NCBI GenBank assembly: GCA_027452005.1
Contig: DAIDHF010000014.1
Span: 1 to 60,172, forward strand
Source: Acidimicrobiales bacterium
GTDB taxonomy: Bacteria > Actinomycetota > Acidimicrobiia > Acidimicrobiales > JAKAVM01
Direction of reading: 5' to 3'
Length of the DNA: 60,172 nt
Below, one piece after another: positions 20,801 to 27,716 of this stretch. Each line of letters starts with the position of its first letter. Positions within the stretch are counted from its first letter, which is position 1. A program made the position numbers and the translations under genes. The notes beneath the pieces are model-generated. The model saw only the letters and a list, made by a program, of their open reading frames with translations. It was not told the origin of the DNA and ran no database searches.

Positions 20801-21110
20801 TAGGCGACGGACCGGGGTTTTGAATTATTCCGACGGTTCCCTCACTGGTCACCTCAACACACAGCGAGCTTGACGGGCATGAGATGGAGTTCACCGATGG
20901 TGACAACGTGGCTGGAATTGCCATGTCGACCGGGGTGGGGCTCTGCCAGACGAGACTCCCGGTAGCCTGGGTGTGAGTTCCAGAAAAAGCCACGAAAAAC
21001 CCCAAGCATGATGACACGGTTAGGGCCAGCACACCTAGCGCCGAGCCCACCTTAGGACTAACTGAGCCTTTCAAGGCTTGGTAGGTCGGTTTCACCAGAT
21101 TGGATAACAC
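14853..21110 (-). CDS. giant surface protein: 28 Cys-pair repeats, Ig-like domains, membrane domain
   Basis: A 2085-residue protein. It starts at GTG 21110 with GGAG upstream and an N-terminal signal or anchor helix (about residues 22-46). Residues ~60-1270 are 28 tandem repeats with a Cys pair each (pattern SCPSSSxCVAVDNxGNxxxYNGSTWS); 28 is four times seven, consistent with four seven-bladed propellers (inference). Three Big/Ig-like domains follow (markers SSGPDQGQTFTQV, ASGPDAGQTLAAT, SSGPNSGKSGTAT). A Thr-rich run and a Ser/Pro/Gly-rich linker come next. The last ~300 residues form about eight membrane helices with HFEPGYVFG and LIPMKYLDGD motifs. The same membrane domain recurs in the gene at 59610. 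The likely picture is a membrane-anchored, outward-facing multi-domain protein; its ligand is unknown. Confidence 0.9.
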   Translation of the reverse strand: MLSNLVKPTYQALKGSVSPKVGSALGVLALTVSSCLGFFVAFSGTHTQATGSLVWQSPTPVDMAIPATLSPSVNSISCPSSSLCVEVTSEGTVGIIQNPGPSPTTQLIRVEGQVPINSIACPTTTLCVAVDNNGDTVVSTNPTSSSAWIVTPVEPAIAFMSVSCSSVSFCVVGDNTGNIFISTNPTGSASSWTKVNVDGTNAINGLSCPTTTMCEAVDNFGNALTYNGTTWSAPVSVATAAITSVSCRSTTVCVLTAPSGSVEIYNGTAWSAPFTLTASYTLRFVSCTLGCVAIDSNGDYYFTLHPLATLAGGASVWFIGTIPGEAGKTLTAASCLPASGSCAVSDYLGNVFFTSGPTGPNYSTPAQVFPYNFATSISCPTSSFCAAALNNGQATTYNGSTWTSPQFVANSSLGSVSCVSSTFCIAVGFGGGAFEYNGSIWENATSSPALPWSNPVDSSGALVSVSCTSTTFCIAVDNLGNFLVYLGGSTWSAPAGSGASSLTEISCIAANNCVAIGTGNTYTFTGSWSGPTSHSPVTQFDSISCTSSSFCVAVDNLGNYVTYNGSTWSSPSPTGDSSGINPVSCVSATFCAAGDQAGHTLVYNGTTWSLSSPIASTVQIYAMGCASSVFCWAGASNGFIVSYNGSGWTLDSQAIYDFVTSISCVTTSFCIAVDQDGNVNTFNGSTWGTSSDIDGIIPITGVSCYSTSACVAVDGRGDYATYSAGTWSAFLATGVGAPLTAVSCVSSTFCEATASNGSIANYSGASWTAISVDPGHSLSAVSCPSSSACMAVDNVGNSFAFSGTWSSAVNLGTTNKITSVSCPSTSFCMAVDNAGNAYHFVSSTWSADPANPISPAPFTGISCTSGVFCTASDLNGAIKVWDGGGWSFGASVFVGIATSAVSCPPSGGLCVVGGIRSEASFSTSPKGTLPLWTTGIDFTSQTRITSLSCPSTSLCFGGDAQGRLVVNTNPSALSSSTSLMTIDSGHSVTAMECVVATTTGTTCFAGDNGGGILFSSNPTGGASSWTRTVVDSPSATIDSIACTSPSQCIAVDNAASDLVFNGTTWSAPTVIDSAHTASPLNAVSCPSSSLCAAVDNFGDVLVSTTMFTGSPTWSIYNVDGGANIYSLSCPGVSLCVAGDMSGKIIESTNPTAGTGAWSALSIDTAQIWSISCATTTQCVAVDGTGKALISTNPAGGVSTWTSQNINFGVQLVSISCPDVTVCVASDILGDEIAGIQPYSPPPPPTVTYSVVVSPNSQTLNPKSTANLNVTVTQTTTNASTGLVTTTPVSAGSVSLDISSGPDQGQTFTQVTNSSGVASFSFTNNGTSGVDTVTAGYLSSTTNQSIISTATVTFVGLDTLTLTPALQGSVVGAPVLVVATALDPTGTAVSGATVTFSVASGPDAGQTLAATTDAKGDATLTLSAPKQGTDSVGATLSGNGVTTQVSSNSVTINWAAPITISTSGPASSTALPTGGSVSLTLELSSPASALIRAGGSLKANLLVAYDLFHALPLVQVADSGIVVNFSVSSGPNSGKSGTATTDASGTATWGYTDTGGPGVDTVSADFTDVAGLSHSASYQVTWAAPTTTTSTTLATTTTTTVPTTLAPTTTVLPSSLGLTSPPLASQTQPSPSPTPQAFSAITSTQVPSSSPPGGTGSSGSTSSTQPGSSSTGQHSNRLSGSKVTSVTVAGSSQAISLPQPVSSISNGNIVTRQDVKALVRAGDPGPAMHYIQGYGLGLGGGPPGPVPLANSIPSPTEAIKTMSVKTAGQNAGIALLLLILVALPATLFNSTLKEHHKTLASSRGFIRRAVDRVEGWLEGLHTGALLVLFSVVGSALYALVDPTFGLNRSSFAEIAGYVGAILITTCTTELARGAYVKRRFHKIGDLRAFPLGVAIALILVLFSRLSHFEPGYVFGVFAAIVFRVEPTKIEDGKSVALASTWLMAVSALSWLIWIPVKGAVISGNHSVGMLILDSLLSTVWVCGLQSLLFGLIPMKYLDGDTVWHWSKSTWIVLYLIVMFVFVQFVMHPSAAGFGGNQHASMFSMLYLFLGFTVVAAGFWGYFRLKHGKTKEDEGEFEGLAQASHSD

Positions 21111-21191
21111 GTGTACTTACTCCATTATCTTGGTCGAGCCTGCAAGCCACTTCAGATCCCAGATCTGATTGCCAGTACCCATTGGGTATTA

Positions 21192-21219
21192 ATGTTATCT
21201 GATTTTACTGTACTTTCAA
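21192..21219 (-). promoter_or_regulatory. candidate promoter of the giant surface protein
   Basis: The minus strand has TTGAAA (21219-21214), a 16-nt spacer and TAACAT (21197-21192), about 80 bp before the GTG start. It lies in the spacer after the mannosyltransferase gene, so the surface protein may be transcribed separately. Confidence 0.4.
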
Positions 21220-21264
21220 GTGGGCATCCTAATATTGACTGGATAATTCGGGGGACCAATAAAT

Positions 21265-22860
21265 CTAGGTCGAGCCCACCTCGCCTACTTGCCGGGCTCG
21301 CCACGACATTATTCTTCGCACCCAGCCCTTTAGGGGGGTTGTAAGAACCAAGACTAAGATTGCCAGGCTGGCCAGGATCGACACGATGTTGGCGTGAATT
21401 AGGAAATCTAGTAGCTGATAGGCCCCGGGAAGACCTATAAAACACACGGCAACTGACAAGAACAGGACGATCTTTCTGAGCTTTCCGGTGGCCACGACAG
21501 CGCACAGGATCAATCCCCAGGCCAGGTACCAGGGCTGCACAACTGGGCCTAAGAGGACTACCAGAATCAGACTGGCTCCCATGGCTCGGACACTCCCGTA
21601 ACGGTCAGAGTTGATGAGCAAGATCGCGCTGACCACGAAAGCGACCATAAGTCCGAGGGCCCGAGAAATTGACAGTAGGGCGTGCTTGCTTGCACCCAAG
21701 CCCAGAAACCCGGCGATCTTACCCAAGACGGTTCCAACCAGGGTAGTTGGAGATATTAACGAGACAACGGTCCCAGGGGTACCAAGGGCACCGAGCCATC
21801 CCCACCCAAGTCCGGTTGCCCACGAGACGATAGCCATAATTACACCAGAGATCGCCAGGGCCGCGATAACCGGTTTGACCCGTTCTCGATTGGGCAACCT
21901 GGTACTGGTCCAGTTCCAACCGATGTATACCACCGCTAGCTCGGCCGGGGCTTTAATTGCGGCAGCCAGGGTACACAGAACTATTCCCAAAATCGGTCTA
22001 CCTTCTAGAGCTAGAGCTATCCCAGGGACTAACAGGCCAATCATGAGGGCGTCGTTGTGGGCACCCCCGACCAGGTGAAAGAGGGTTACCGGATTCAAGA
22101 TCGCCACGGCGAAGGCAATCGAGCCATCTCTGCCAAATCTCCTGGCGATTCTCGGGACGAACATCGCCGCTATGACCACCCCGATCAATGCCAGGGCGCG
22201 CATGATTACTACCGTACCCAGTACACTGTGGCCGGTCAGATTGACAATCATCCCGTCCATCCCGAGTACCAAGGGACCATATGGAGTTGGGGCGTTCTGC
22301 CAGCGGGGGTCGGCCAGGTTTAGAAACTTGGTTCCGCCGAGGATTCCCGGACCGTATGAGTACGGGCTAATCCCGTGACTGACCATCTCCCCCTGGGCCG
22401 CGTAGGAGTAAACGTCCTTTGAAAACAGGGGCGGGACTATTAGCATGGGCATTACCCACAAGATAAATATCGGGATCAATTTGGACACCGGGATCCCGCC
22501 GTTGCCCTCAAGCCACCTAATAAGATCAATCCAGACCCGTAGGAAGAGCAAAAGGCCCCCGTAGACCATGACCAGACTTAAGAAGATGTCGTGATTACTC
22601 TGTTGAGTAGGTGACCCGGTCGAAAAGAACCATGACCCGGGGGCATGTAGTGTAAATGGTGACGAGTTGATTGAGGTGCCGATCATAATCGACCAGGTAG
22701 ACAGACACCCTAATACGGTGGTCCACACCAGGGGGCTTATTGATCCGGGACTTGTGGCCGAGTCCCTCGTGCCCAGGGATACCAATGTGGCCCAGACCTT
22801 TCGAATGGGAGGTTCAATGGTGTCCAAAAGCGCGCCGCCAGTTTCGCTCGTGTTGTCCAT
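21265..22860 (-). CDS. MptB-like polyprenol-phosphomannose-dependent mannosyltransferase
   Basis: A 531-residue multi-pass GT-C-type glycosyltransferase resembling the MptB family, which adds alpha-1,6-mannose to lipoglycans from polyprenol-phosphomannose on the outer membrane face. Markers are many hydrophobic helices, an early loop with GISPYSYGPG, the segment WQNAPTPYGPL and the family motif GGAHNDALMIGLL. ATG 22860 (MDNTSETGG) with GGGAAGAG upstream is preferred to the GTG seven codons earlier. It is divergent from the acyltransferase gene at 22998, and both could modify envelope glycans. The family call is firm; the acceptor is unknown. Confidence 0.85.
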   Translation of the reverse strand: MDNTSETGGALLDTIEPPIRKVWATLVSLGTRDSATSPGSISPLVWTTVLGCLSTWSIMIGTSINSSPFTLHAPGSWFFSTGSPTQQSNHDIFLSLVMVYGGLLLFLRVWIDLIRWLEGNGGIPVSKLIPIFILWVMPMLIVPPLFSKDVYSYAAQGEMVSHGISPYSYGPGILGGTKFLNLADPRWQNAPTPYGPLVLGMDGMIVNLTGHSVLGTVVIMRALALIGVVIAAMFVPRIARRFGRDGSIAFAVAILNPVTLFHLVGGAHNDALMIGLLVPGIALALEGRPILGIVLCTLAAAIKAPAELAVVYIGWNWTSTRLPNRERVKPVIAALAISGVIMAIVSWATGLGWGWLGALGTPGTVVSLISPTTLVGTVLGKIAGFLGLGASKHALLSISRALGLMVAFVVSAILLINSDRYGSVRAMGASLILVVLLGPVVQPWYLAWGLILCAVVATGKLRKIVLFLSVAVCFIGLPGAYQLLDFLIHANIVSILASLAILVLVLTTPLKGWVRRIMSWRARQVGEVGST

Positions 22861-22918
22861 AGCTCTTCCCAAGAATGCCACACGGTGAGCAAAATTGCTA
22901 CGCGCCGTGGTAACAAGT

Positions 22919-22942
22919 TGCCCAAGCTGGCACTATTGGGCA
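22919..22942. promoter_or_regulatory. inverted repeat in the divergent promoter region
   Basis: TGCCCAA (22919-22925) and TTGGGCA (22936-22942) form a perfect 7-bp dyad with a 10-bp centre. It lies between the divergent mannosyltransferase and acyltransferase genes. It may be an operator for one or both; no cognate regulator is adjacent. Confidence 0.35.
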
Positions 22943-22997
22943 GGGATGACCTCCAAACCCTCAATCGCCTTTAGACCGGCCAAGCCAGGATTCACGC

Positions 22998-25244
22998 GTG
23001 ACTAGCACTCAATCACCTGGCTCGGTTGGATTTTTCCCCGATACCCCCTTTGTTTACAGGTCGTCTGAAGACAACCCGTCTCTGATGCCGAGGACGAACT
23101 TAGCCGCGGGCTACTCGAACGGGGACCTAGAAACAGCTTTCTCCCACCAGGGAGGTATCTTGTCACGACATGTACCGGCACTTGACGGGCTGCGTGCCCT
23201 GGCAATTGTCGGGGTAGTCGTCTACCACCTTGGGCTATCAAGTGGTCAAGGGGGTTACCTAGGGGTTGACACCTTTTTTGCGCTATCTGGGTTCTTGATA
23301 ACTTCAATTCTTCTAAAAGGGTTTTCTGACTCGTCTAAATGGCGACTAAGAGAGTTCTGGATAAGGCGAGCTAAAAGGCTCCTTCCTGGACTCTTTGTTA
23401 CTCTTATCTTGGTAAACCTGTTTGTGATCGTTACGGGGGAGGCCGGGCAGTTCCCCACTCTAGCTTGGGACACGATATCGTCGGCCTTCTACTTCGCGAA
23501 CTGGAGATTTATACACACTCAGTCAAATTACTTTGATCTATCCAGCCATCCGTCGCCCCTGATTCACATGTGGTCACTGTCCATAGAAGAACAGTTCTAT
23601 CTAACATGGCCAATAGTTATATTCCTGGTTTACCGGACCATGAAATCCAACTCGATCCGACATAAGGTTCTATTTACTATTGCCATAGCTGGAGCAATAG
23701 GTTCATTTTTGGATCTAGTTATCAAGTTTTCGAGTGTGGCCGGTACGACCGGGACATACTACGCCACCGATACCAGGGCTCAGTCGATCCTTGTTGGCTG
23801 TGCCCTCTCGTTAGGACTTGCTCAGTTGTCTGGACGGAGAAGAGTTCCCCCGATTTTATCCAACGCAATTGGAGTACTCGGGCTAGTTGGAACGGTTGCA
23901 CTATTTTACTTTTTCAATGATCTGTCTAGACTTGAGTACGAGACCGGGTTTGGGCTTGCTGCGATTTGTGCGTCCGCAATAATTTATTCGTGTCTATCCA
24001 ACCATAACGGTGTCGTGTCCAAAGTTCTCTCGACCCAGCCACTTGTTTATCTGGGTCAGATATCATATGAGATATACCTTTGGCACTGGCCGGTGATTGA
24101 TTTTATGACCGCCCAGGCCACCCACTTGCACGGATACAACCTGGTCACGATTAGAATAATTACTATTTTGGCCCTGTCGATTGGCACGTATCACCTCGTG
24201 GAAGTTCCTATTAGATTCGGGACCATTAGATCTTCTCGGCCTGCGTTTCAGGGGACTGGAGAGGCTCCCCAGGTCAGGTCGAAGACTTACCTATCTCTCC
24301 TGGCAGGTTCAATCTGCGGTGTCGTCATCTGTGCACTTATAACCGCCAGTTCAGCCAATGGACCTGGCCAGATTGCTAGTCCTAGCCAGACCACCTCGTT
24401 GTTGGGCGTTCACGACACTAAAGGTCTAACTCCACAAGAAAAAGTGGCCAGGTTCTTGGAGACCGTTGGTGAGCTAAAGAGTTATACCAGGGTACTGCTA
24501 GTTGGCGACTCAATGGCCTTTACCCTTGGAATTGGACTGGGCTACGTGAGTAAGGCTCAACACGTCTGGTTTGCCGATAATGGTATCCGGAGCTGCTCGG
24601 TTTCACTAGGCCCCACGTACGTGATCCAAAATCAGCTGACCCAATCTGCGGTTACCTGTAGCGTACCGCCAACCAGCCCTGACAGTTGGGAAAATCTTTG
24701 GAAGACTTGGATTGATGAGTTCAACCCTGACGTGGTTGTCTACTTGGCACGCCTTGACATTGTCGATCAGATACATAACGGTGCTCAAGAGCACATTGGG
24801 CAGGGACCCTTTGACTCGTATCTAGTCAACCAACTCGACCAGGCAGTATCAATCATGGGCGCCAAGGGGGCACACGTGGTTCTCCTTACAACCCCCTATT
24901 ATGACTCGGGAGAGCAACCTAACGGGAATGCCTGGCCCGAAGATTCCCCAAGTCGGGTAAGAATTTATAACAAGCTTCTTTACCAGGTTGCCCTGCGTAA
25001 CCCCGGGAGCGTATCGGTTATGGATCTCAACTCCCTGGTATCACCATCTGGTGATTTCACGTCGACTGTAGATGGGATCACGATTCGGTCGTCTGATGGA
25101 ATTCACTTTACCAATGCCGGAGGCGAATGGATAGGTCCAAGAATATTTGGAGAACTTGCTATTCTCGGTCAATCCCATCACAAAGCGTCGGCAAATCAAC
25201 CTCTCCCAAGTCCACCAATAGATCCTCAACCTTCAGATTTTTGA
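22998..25244 (+). CDS. acyltransferase-3 / SGNH-domain membrane acyltransferase (OafA-like)
   Basis: A 748-residue protein. The N-terminal membrane acyltransferase-3 domain opens with the family signature HVPALDGLRALAIVGVVVYH and GVDTFFALSGFLITS, and has an SIEEQFYLTWP motif. About ten membrane helices run to residue ~450. The C-terminal extracytoplasmic SGNH-hydrolase-like domain has VLLVGDSMAF (block I) and DGIHFTNAGG (catalytic Asp-His block). Such fusions O-acylate cell-envelope glycans. The start is GTG with CCAGGA upstream. The neighbouring mannosyltransferase suggests a shared glycan target (inference). Confidence 0.93.
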   Translation: MTSTQSPGSVGFFPDTPFVYRSSEDNPSLMPRTNLAAGYSNGDLETAFSHQGGILSRHVPALDGLRALAIVGVVVYHLGLSSGQGGYLGVDTFFALSGFLITSILLKGFSDSSKWRLREFWIRRAKRLLPGLFVTLILVNLFVIVTGEAGQFPTLAWDTISSAFYFANWRFIHTQSNYFDLSSHPSPLIHMWSLSIEEQFYLTWPIVIFLVYRTMKSNSIRHKVLFTIAIAGAIGSFLDLVIKFSSVAGTTGTYYATDTRAQSILVGCALSLGLAQLSGRRRVPPILSNAIGVLGLVGTVALFYFFNDLSRLEYETGFGLAAICASAIIYSCLSNHNGVVSKVLSTQPLVYLGQISYEIYLWHWPVIDFMTAQATHLHGYNLVTIRIITILALSIGTYHLVEVPIRFGTIRSSRPAFQGTGEAPQVRSKTYLSLLAGSICGVVICALITASSANGPGQIASPSQTTSLLGVHDTKGLTPQEKVARFLETVGELKSYTRVLLVGDSMAFTLGIGLGYVSKAQHVWFADNGIRSCSVSLGPTYVIQNQLTQSAVTCSVPPTSPDSWENLWKTWIDEFNPDVVVYLARLDIVDQIHNGAQEHIGQGPFDSYLVNQLDQAVSIMGAKGAHVVLLTTPYYDSGEQPNGNAWPEDSPSRVRIYNKLLYQVALRNPGSVSVMDLNSLVSPSGDFTSTVDGITIRSSDGIHFTNAGGEWIGPRIFGELAILGQSHHKASANQPLPSPPIDPQPSDF

Positions 25245-25317
25245 GCCTGTTCTTAGTAACAGTCTGGAAAGCAATTACTCGCCGATGCCCAAAGGTCGTG
25301 TTAAGTTATGTCCCAGA

Positions 25318-25349
25318 GACATTTGACCTCAGGCAAGCGGTGAAATGTC
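25318..25349. promoter_or_regulatory. 11-bp dyad upstream of the dehalogenase gene
   Basis: GACATTTGACC and GGTGAAATGTC pair at 10 of 11 positions around a 10-nt centre. It lies after the acyltransferase stop and 43 bp before the dehalogenase start. It could be an operator or a hairpin in the leader; there is no T-run, so a simple terminator is less likely. Confidence 0.45.
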
Positions 25350-25391
25350 CTGATAGTCTTGCCCTCTAGAGAACACCTTGTAAGGACGCCC

Positions 25392-26315
25392 ATGGAATTA
25401 CTTCGAACCCCCGATCACCACTTTGAGGACCTGCCCGCATATCCCTTTGCACCCAACTACCTCGATATTCCAAGCCTGGACCCAGTTGGAGAGGAAAGTA
25501 TTCGCGTCCACTATCTCGACGAGGGACCTATTTCGGCCAAAGAGACGGTTTTGTTGATGCACGGAGAGCCCTCTTGGAGCTATCTCTACCGAAAAATGAT
25601 CCCGATTCTTTCAGACCACGGGATAAGAACAATCGCACCGGATCTGGTCGGGTTCGGCAGGTCAGATAAACCGGCCAAGCGTGGCGACTACACGTACGTT
25701 CGACACGTTGAGTGGATGAGATCTTTGCTCTTTGAAGGACTCGGCCTGAAAGGTGTAACCCTAGTGTGCCAAGACTGGGGAGGACTTATTGGATTGAGAC
25801 TTCTTGCCCTTGATCCAGACAAATTTTCACGGGTATTGGCGGCCAACACCGGCCTACCAACCGGAGACGGACGTGTTAGCGACGCCTTTCTTGCCTGGCA
25901 AAAGTTTTCTCAGGAAACCCCCGAGATGCCGATCGGGGCCATCGTGGCCGGTGGTTGTGCCACGCGACCCTCGCCAGAGGTTATTGCGGCCTATGATGCC
26001 CCGTTTCCTGACGAGTCCTTCAAGGAGGGTGCCCGTCAGTTCCCGGTACTCGTACCAACCTCCCCCGAAGACCCGGCGAGCCAAGACAACAGAGAGGCCT
26101 GGGAAGTATTGAGGAGCTTTGACAAGCCCTTTATGTGCGGATTCTCTGACGGCGATCCTATAACCCGAGGCGCCGACCGATTGTTTATCGAGACTATTCC
26201 AGGAGCACAACTGGTAGATCACCCCACTATCCATGGAGGCGGGCACTTTCTCCAGGAGGACAAAGGTGAGGAGTTGGCCAAGGTTACTCTTGAGCTAATA
26301 GGAAAAGGCATCTAG
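25392..26315 (+). CDS. haloalkane dehalogenase (DhlA/HLD-I type alpha/beta hydrolase)
   Basis: A 307-residue alpha/beta hydrolase. All hallmarks of haloalkane dehalogenase subfamily I can be aligned by eye: the oxyanion-hole motif HGEPSW (57-62), nucleophile D128 in CQDWGG with the halide-binding W129, a cap-domain W169 in FLAWQKF, catalytic acid D253 in GFSDGD, and H285 in GGGHFLQED. The cap segment AYDAPFPDESFKEGARQFP also matches the family. It would cleave carbon-halogen bonds to an alcohol and halide in the cytoplasm, without cofactors. ATG 25392 has AAGGA upstream, preferred over a TTG 11 codons earlier. Its 3' end overlaps the convergent LLM oxidoreductase gene by 21 bp. Confidence 0.9.
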   Translation: MELLRTPDHHFEDLPAYPFAPNYLDIPSLDPVGEESIRVHYLDEGPISAKETVLLMHGEPSWSYLYRKMIPILSDHGIRTIAPDLVGFGRSDKPAKRGDYTYVRHVEWMRSLLFEGLGLKGVTLVCQDWGGLIGLRLLALDPDKFSRVLAANTGLPTGDGRVSDAFLAWQKFSQETPEMPIGAIVAGGCATRPSPEVIAAYDAPFPDESFKEGARQFPVLVPTSPEDPASQDNREAWEVLRSFDKPFMCGFSDGDPITRGADRLFIETIPGAQLVDHPTIHGGGHFLQEDKGEELAKVTLELIGKGI

Positions 26316-27122
26316 CTGGGCAACCATCTCGTCATGAGACCCTGACGAGACCCTTAAGACGACTTCTGTAACCCCAATCCCCTCGAAGTATTCCAGTTTA
26401 GATTTCTCTGGGAATACGCCGAAGGGAACGATTTGAAGGGTATCGGGATCTCGGCCAGATCTTTCAAAGGCCTCGCGCAATAAGGGGATATTCTTACCTA
26501 ACCCAGTTCCCCCTACTGGAATCCAGCCGTCGCCGACCTTGGGCAAAGTTGAAAACAGGCGCTCACCTGGGAAACCCCCTAGGAGGACCGGGATCGACGG
26601 ACTCTGGACTGGCTTGGGTCTTGACCAACTGGGAGCTAGATCTACATATGTCCCCTGGTAGCTGGCCGGATCACTTGCCCAAATGGCCCTCATACAGGCC
26701 AACTTGTCGTTAGTGATGCTTCGACGCTTTTCGAAGTCTAGACCGTGGGCCTCTGCCTCTTTGCGATTCCATCCATAGCCTGCCCCTAAGGTAACTCGAC
26801 CCTTTGACAACTGATCTAGCGTCGCCAGTTGTTTGGCCAAAACAATTGGGTCGAGTTGACCCACCAAGAGCACCCCGGTACCCAGACGTATTTTTGACGT
26901 AACCGAAGCTATGGCGCCCAAGACCACAATTGGGTCGGGGAGAGACCTATAATCCTCAATAGACACACCCCCTACTAGAGCCGGAGGCGCGCCCTCCTCG
27001 ACTGGTAGGTGGGTATGGTGAGGAAGATACAACGAGCTAAATCCTCGCTGTTCAAGCTCGATTGCAAACCTGACCGGGTCACAATCTTGATTGCTAAATG
27101 CCGCGGTTACGCCAATTTTCAT
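26295..27122 (-). CDS. LLM-class, probably F420-dependent, oxidoreductase
   Basis: A 275-residue luciferase-like (TIM-barrel) oxidoreductase. It begins MKIGVTAAFSNQDCDPVRFA and contains GFSSLYLPHHTHLPV, SKIRLGTGVLL and the cofactor-binding GRVTLGAGYGWNRKEAEAHG. This resembles the actinobacterial subfamily usually annotated as F420-dependent (TIGR03619-type); FMN use cannot be excluded. The substrate is unknown. The 3' end overlaps the convergent dehalogenase gene by 21 bp. It lies last in a minus-strand run of small genes. Confidence 0.88.
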   Translation of the reverse strand: MKIGVTAAFSNQDCDPVRFAIELEQRGFSSLYLPHHTHLPVEEGAPPALVGGVSIEDYRSLPDPIVVLGAIASVTSKIRLGTGVLLVGQLDPIVLAKQLATLDQLSKGRVTLGAGYGWNRKEAEAHGLDFEKRRSITNDKLACMRAIWASDPASYQGTYVDLAPSWSRPKPVQSPSIPVLLGGFPGERLFSTLPKVGDGWIPVGGTGLGKNIPLLREAFERSGRDPDTLQIVPFGVFPEKSKLEYFEGIGVTEVVLRVSSGSHDEMVAQLDAFSY

Positions 27123-27184
27123 ATCAGGTTAGATTTCTTCCAAATCCGTTAGAACCGAAATTCCCAGCAACAAGACTGAGAACT

Positions 27185-27391
27185 TCAGCGCCTCCTCGGA
27201 CCTAGCCCGGTAGCCTTTACTACCTTGTTGATCTGGCGGTTTCCGGCCCGATAGATTGCACGTCTTGCTTGCCTCTCGCCTTCACCTTCTAATCCTCCTA
27301 AAAGACCTGAAGACTTATACCCGTGTTCAAAGGCCTCTACATTCCCTAAATCCCTGGCAAATCTGTACAACTGAGATCTCGAAGTGCTCAA
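27185..27391 (-). CDS. small basic protein of unknown function
   Basis: 68 residues, rich in Arg and Lys at the end (KVVKATGLGPRRR), starting at TTG with GAGAGG upstream. The segment SRSQLYRFARDLGNVEAFEHG looks like small uncharacterised actinobacterial proteins I recall with the same SQLYRxARxLGNxEA pattern; this is memory, not a search result. The start lies 2 nt after the stop of the gene at 27660, so the two are probably translated together. No enzymatic motif is seen; nucleic-acid binding is possible from charge only. Confidence 0.6.
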   Translation of the reverse strand: MSTSRSQLYRFARDLGNVEAFEHGYKSSGLLGGLEGEGERQARRAIYRAGNRQINKVVKATGLGPRRR

Positions 27392-27393
27392 AA

Positions 27394-27660
27394 CTAAGAC
27401 CTCTCTACTTTCGCCGTGTGATCTCTTATAATAAGTTCCTCTACCAGACCACGAAGTTTTTCTGGATCTTCGGTAGCTTCCATTTCGGCCAAAATATCGG
27501 CTGGGACTGCCACATAGCCAAAACCACCGTCTGGATGACCATCGCGCCAGGCCTTCCAGACACGGCCGTCTTCATCGCTCTCGTCGTGATCAGTCGCATT
27601 TACCAAGGCTACGAGTTCTATTAATCCGCTATCTAGGACGTCGTACTCAATGACTAACAA
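27394..27660 (-). CDS. small acidic protein of unknown function
   Basis: 88 residues, acidic (DATDHDESDED-type stretch, then EMEATEDPEKLRGLVEEL), starting at TTG with GGTGA upstream. It is not recognised. It is tightly coupled to the basic 68-residue protein downstream (2-nt gap), an acidic/basic pair that might form a complex. Toxin-antitoxin function was considered, but neither partner shows a known toxin fold. Confidence 0.55.
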   Translation of the reverse strand: MLVIEYDVLDSGLIELVALVNATDHDESDEDGRVWKAWRDGHPDGGFGYVAVPADILAEMEATEDPEKLRGLVEELIIRDHTAKVERS

Positions 27661-27716
27661 TTGTCACCGCACATGGTGGTAGAAAACGACATAAACCCGA
27701 ACGGCCGCTAACCTTT

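Noticed and set aside
14853-21110. Possible CRISPR or satellite array because of many short repeats
   Set aside because: The periodicity is protein-level (about 40 residues with Cys pairs); DNA copies are diverged and there are no uniform repeat/spacer units or cas genes.
27185-27660. Toxin-antitoxin pair
   Set aside because: Coupled small acidic/basic genes fit the outline, but no known toxin or antitoxin fold or operator is visible. Kept only as an unknown pair.
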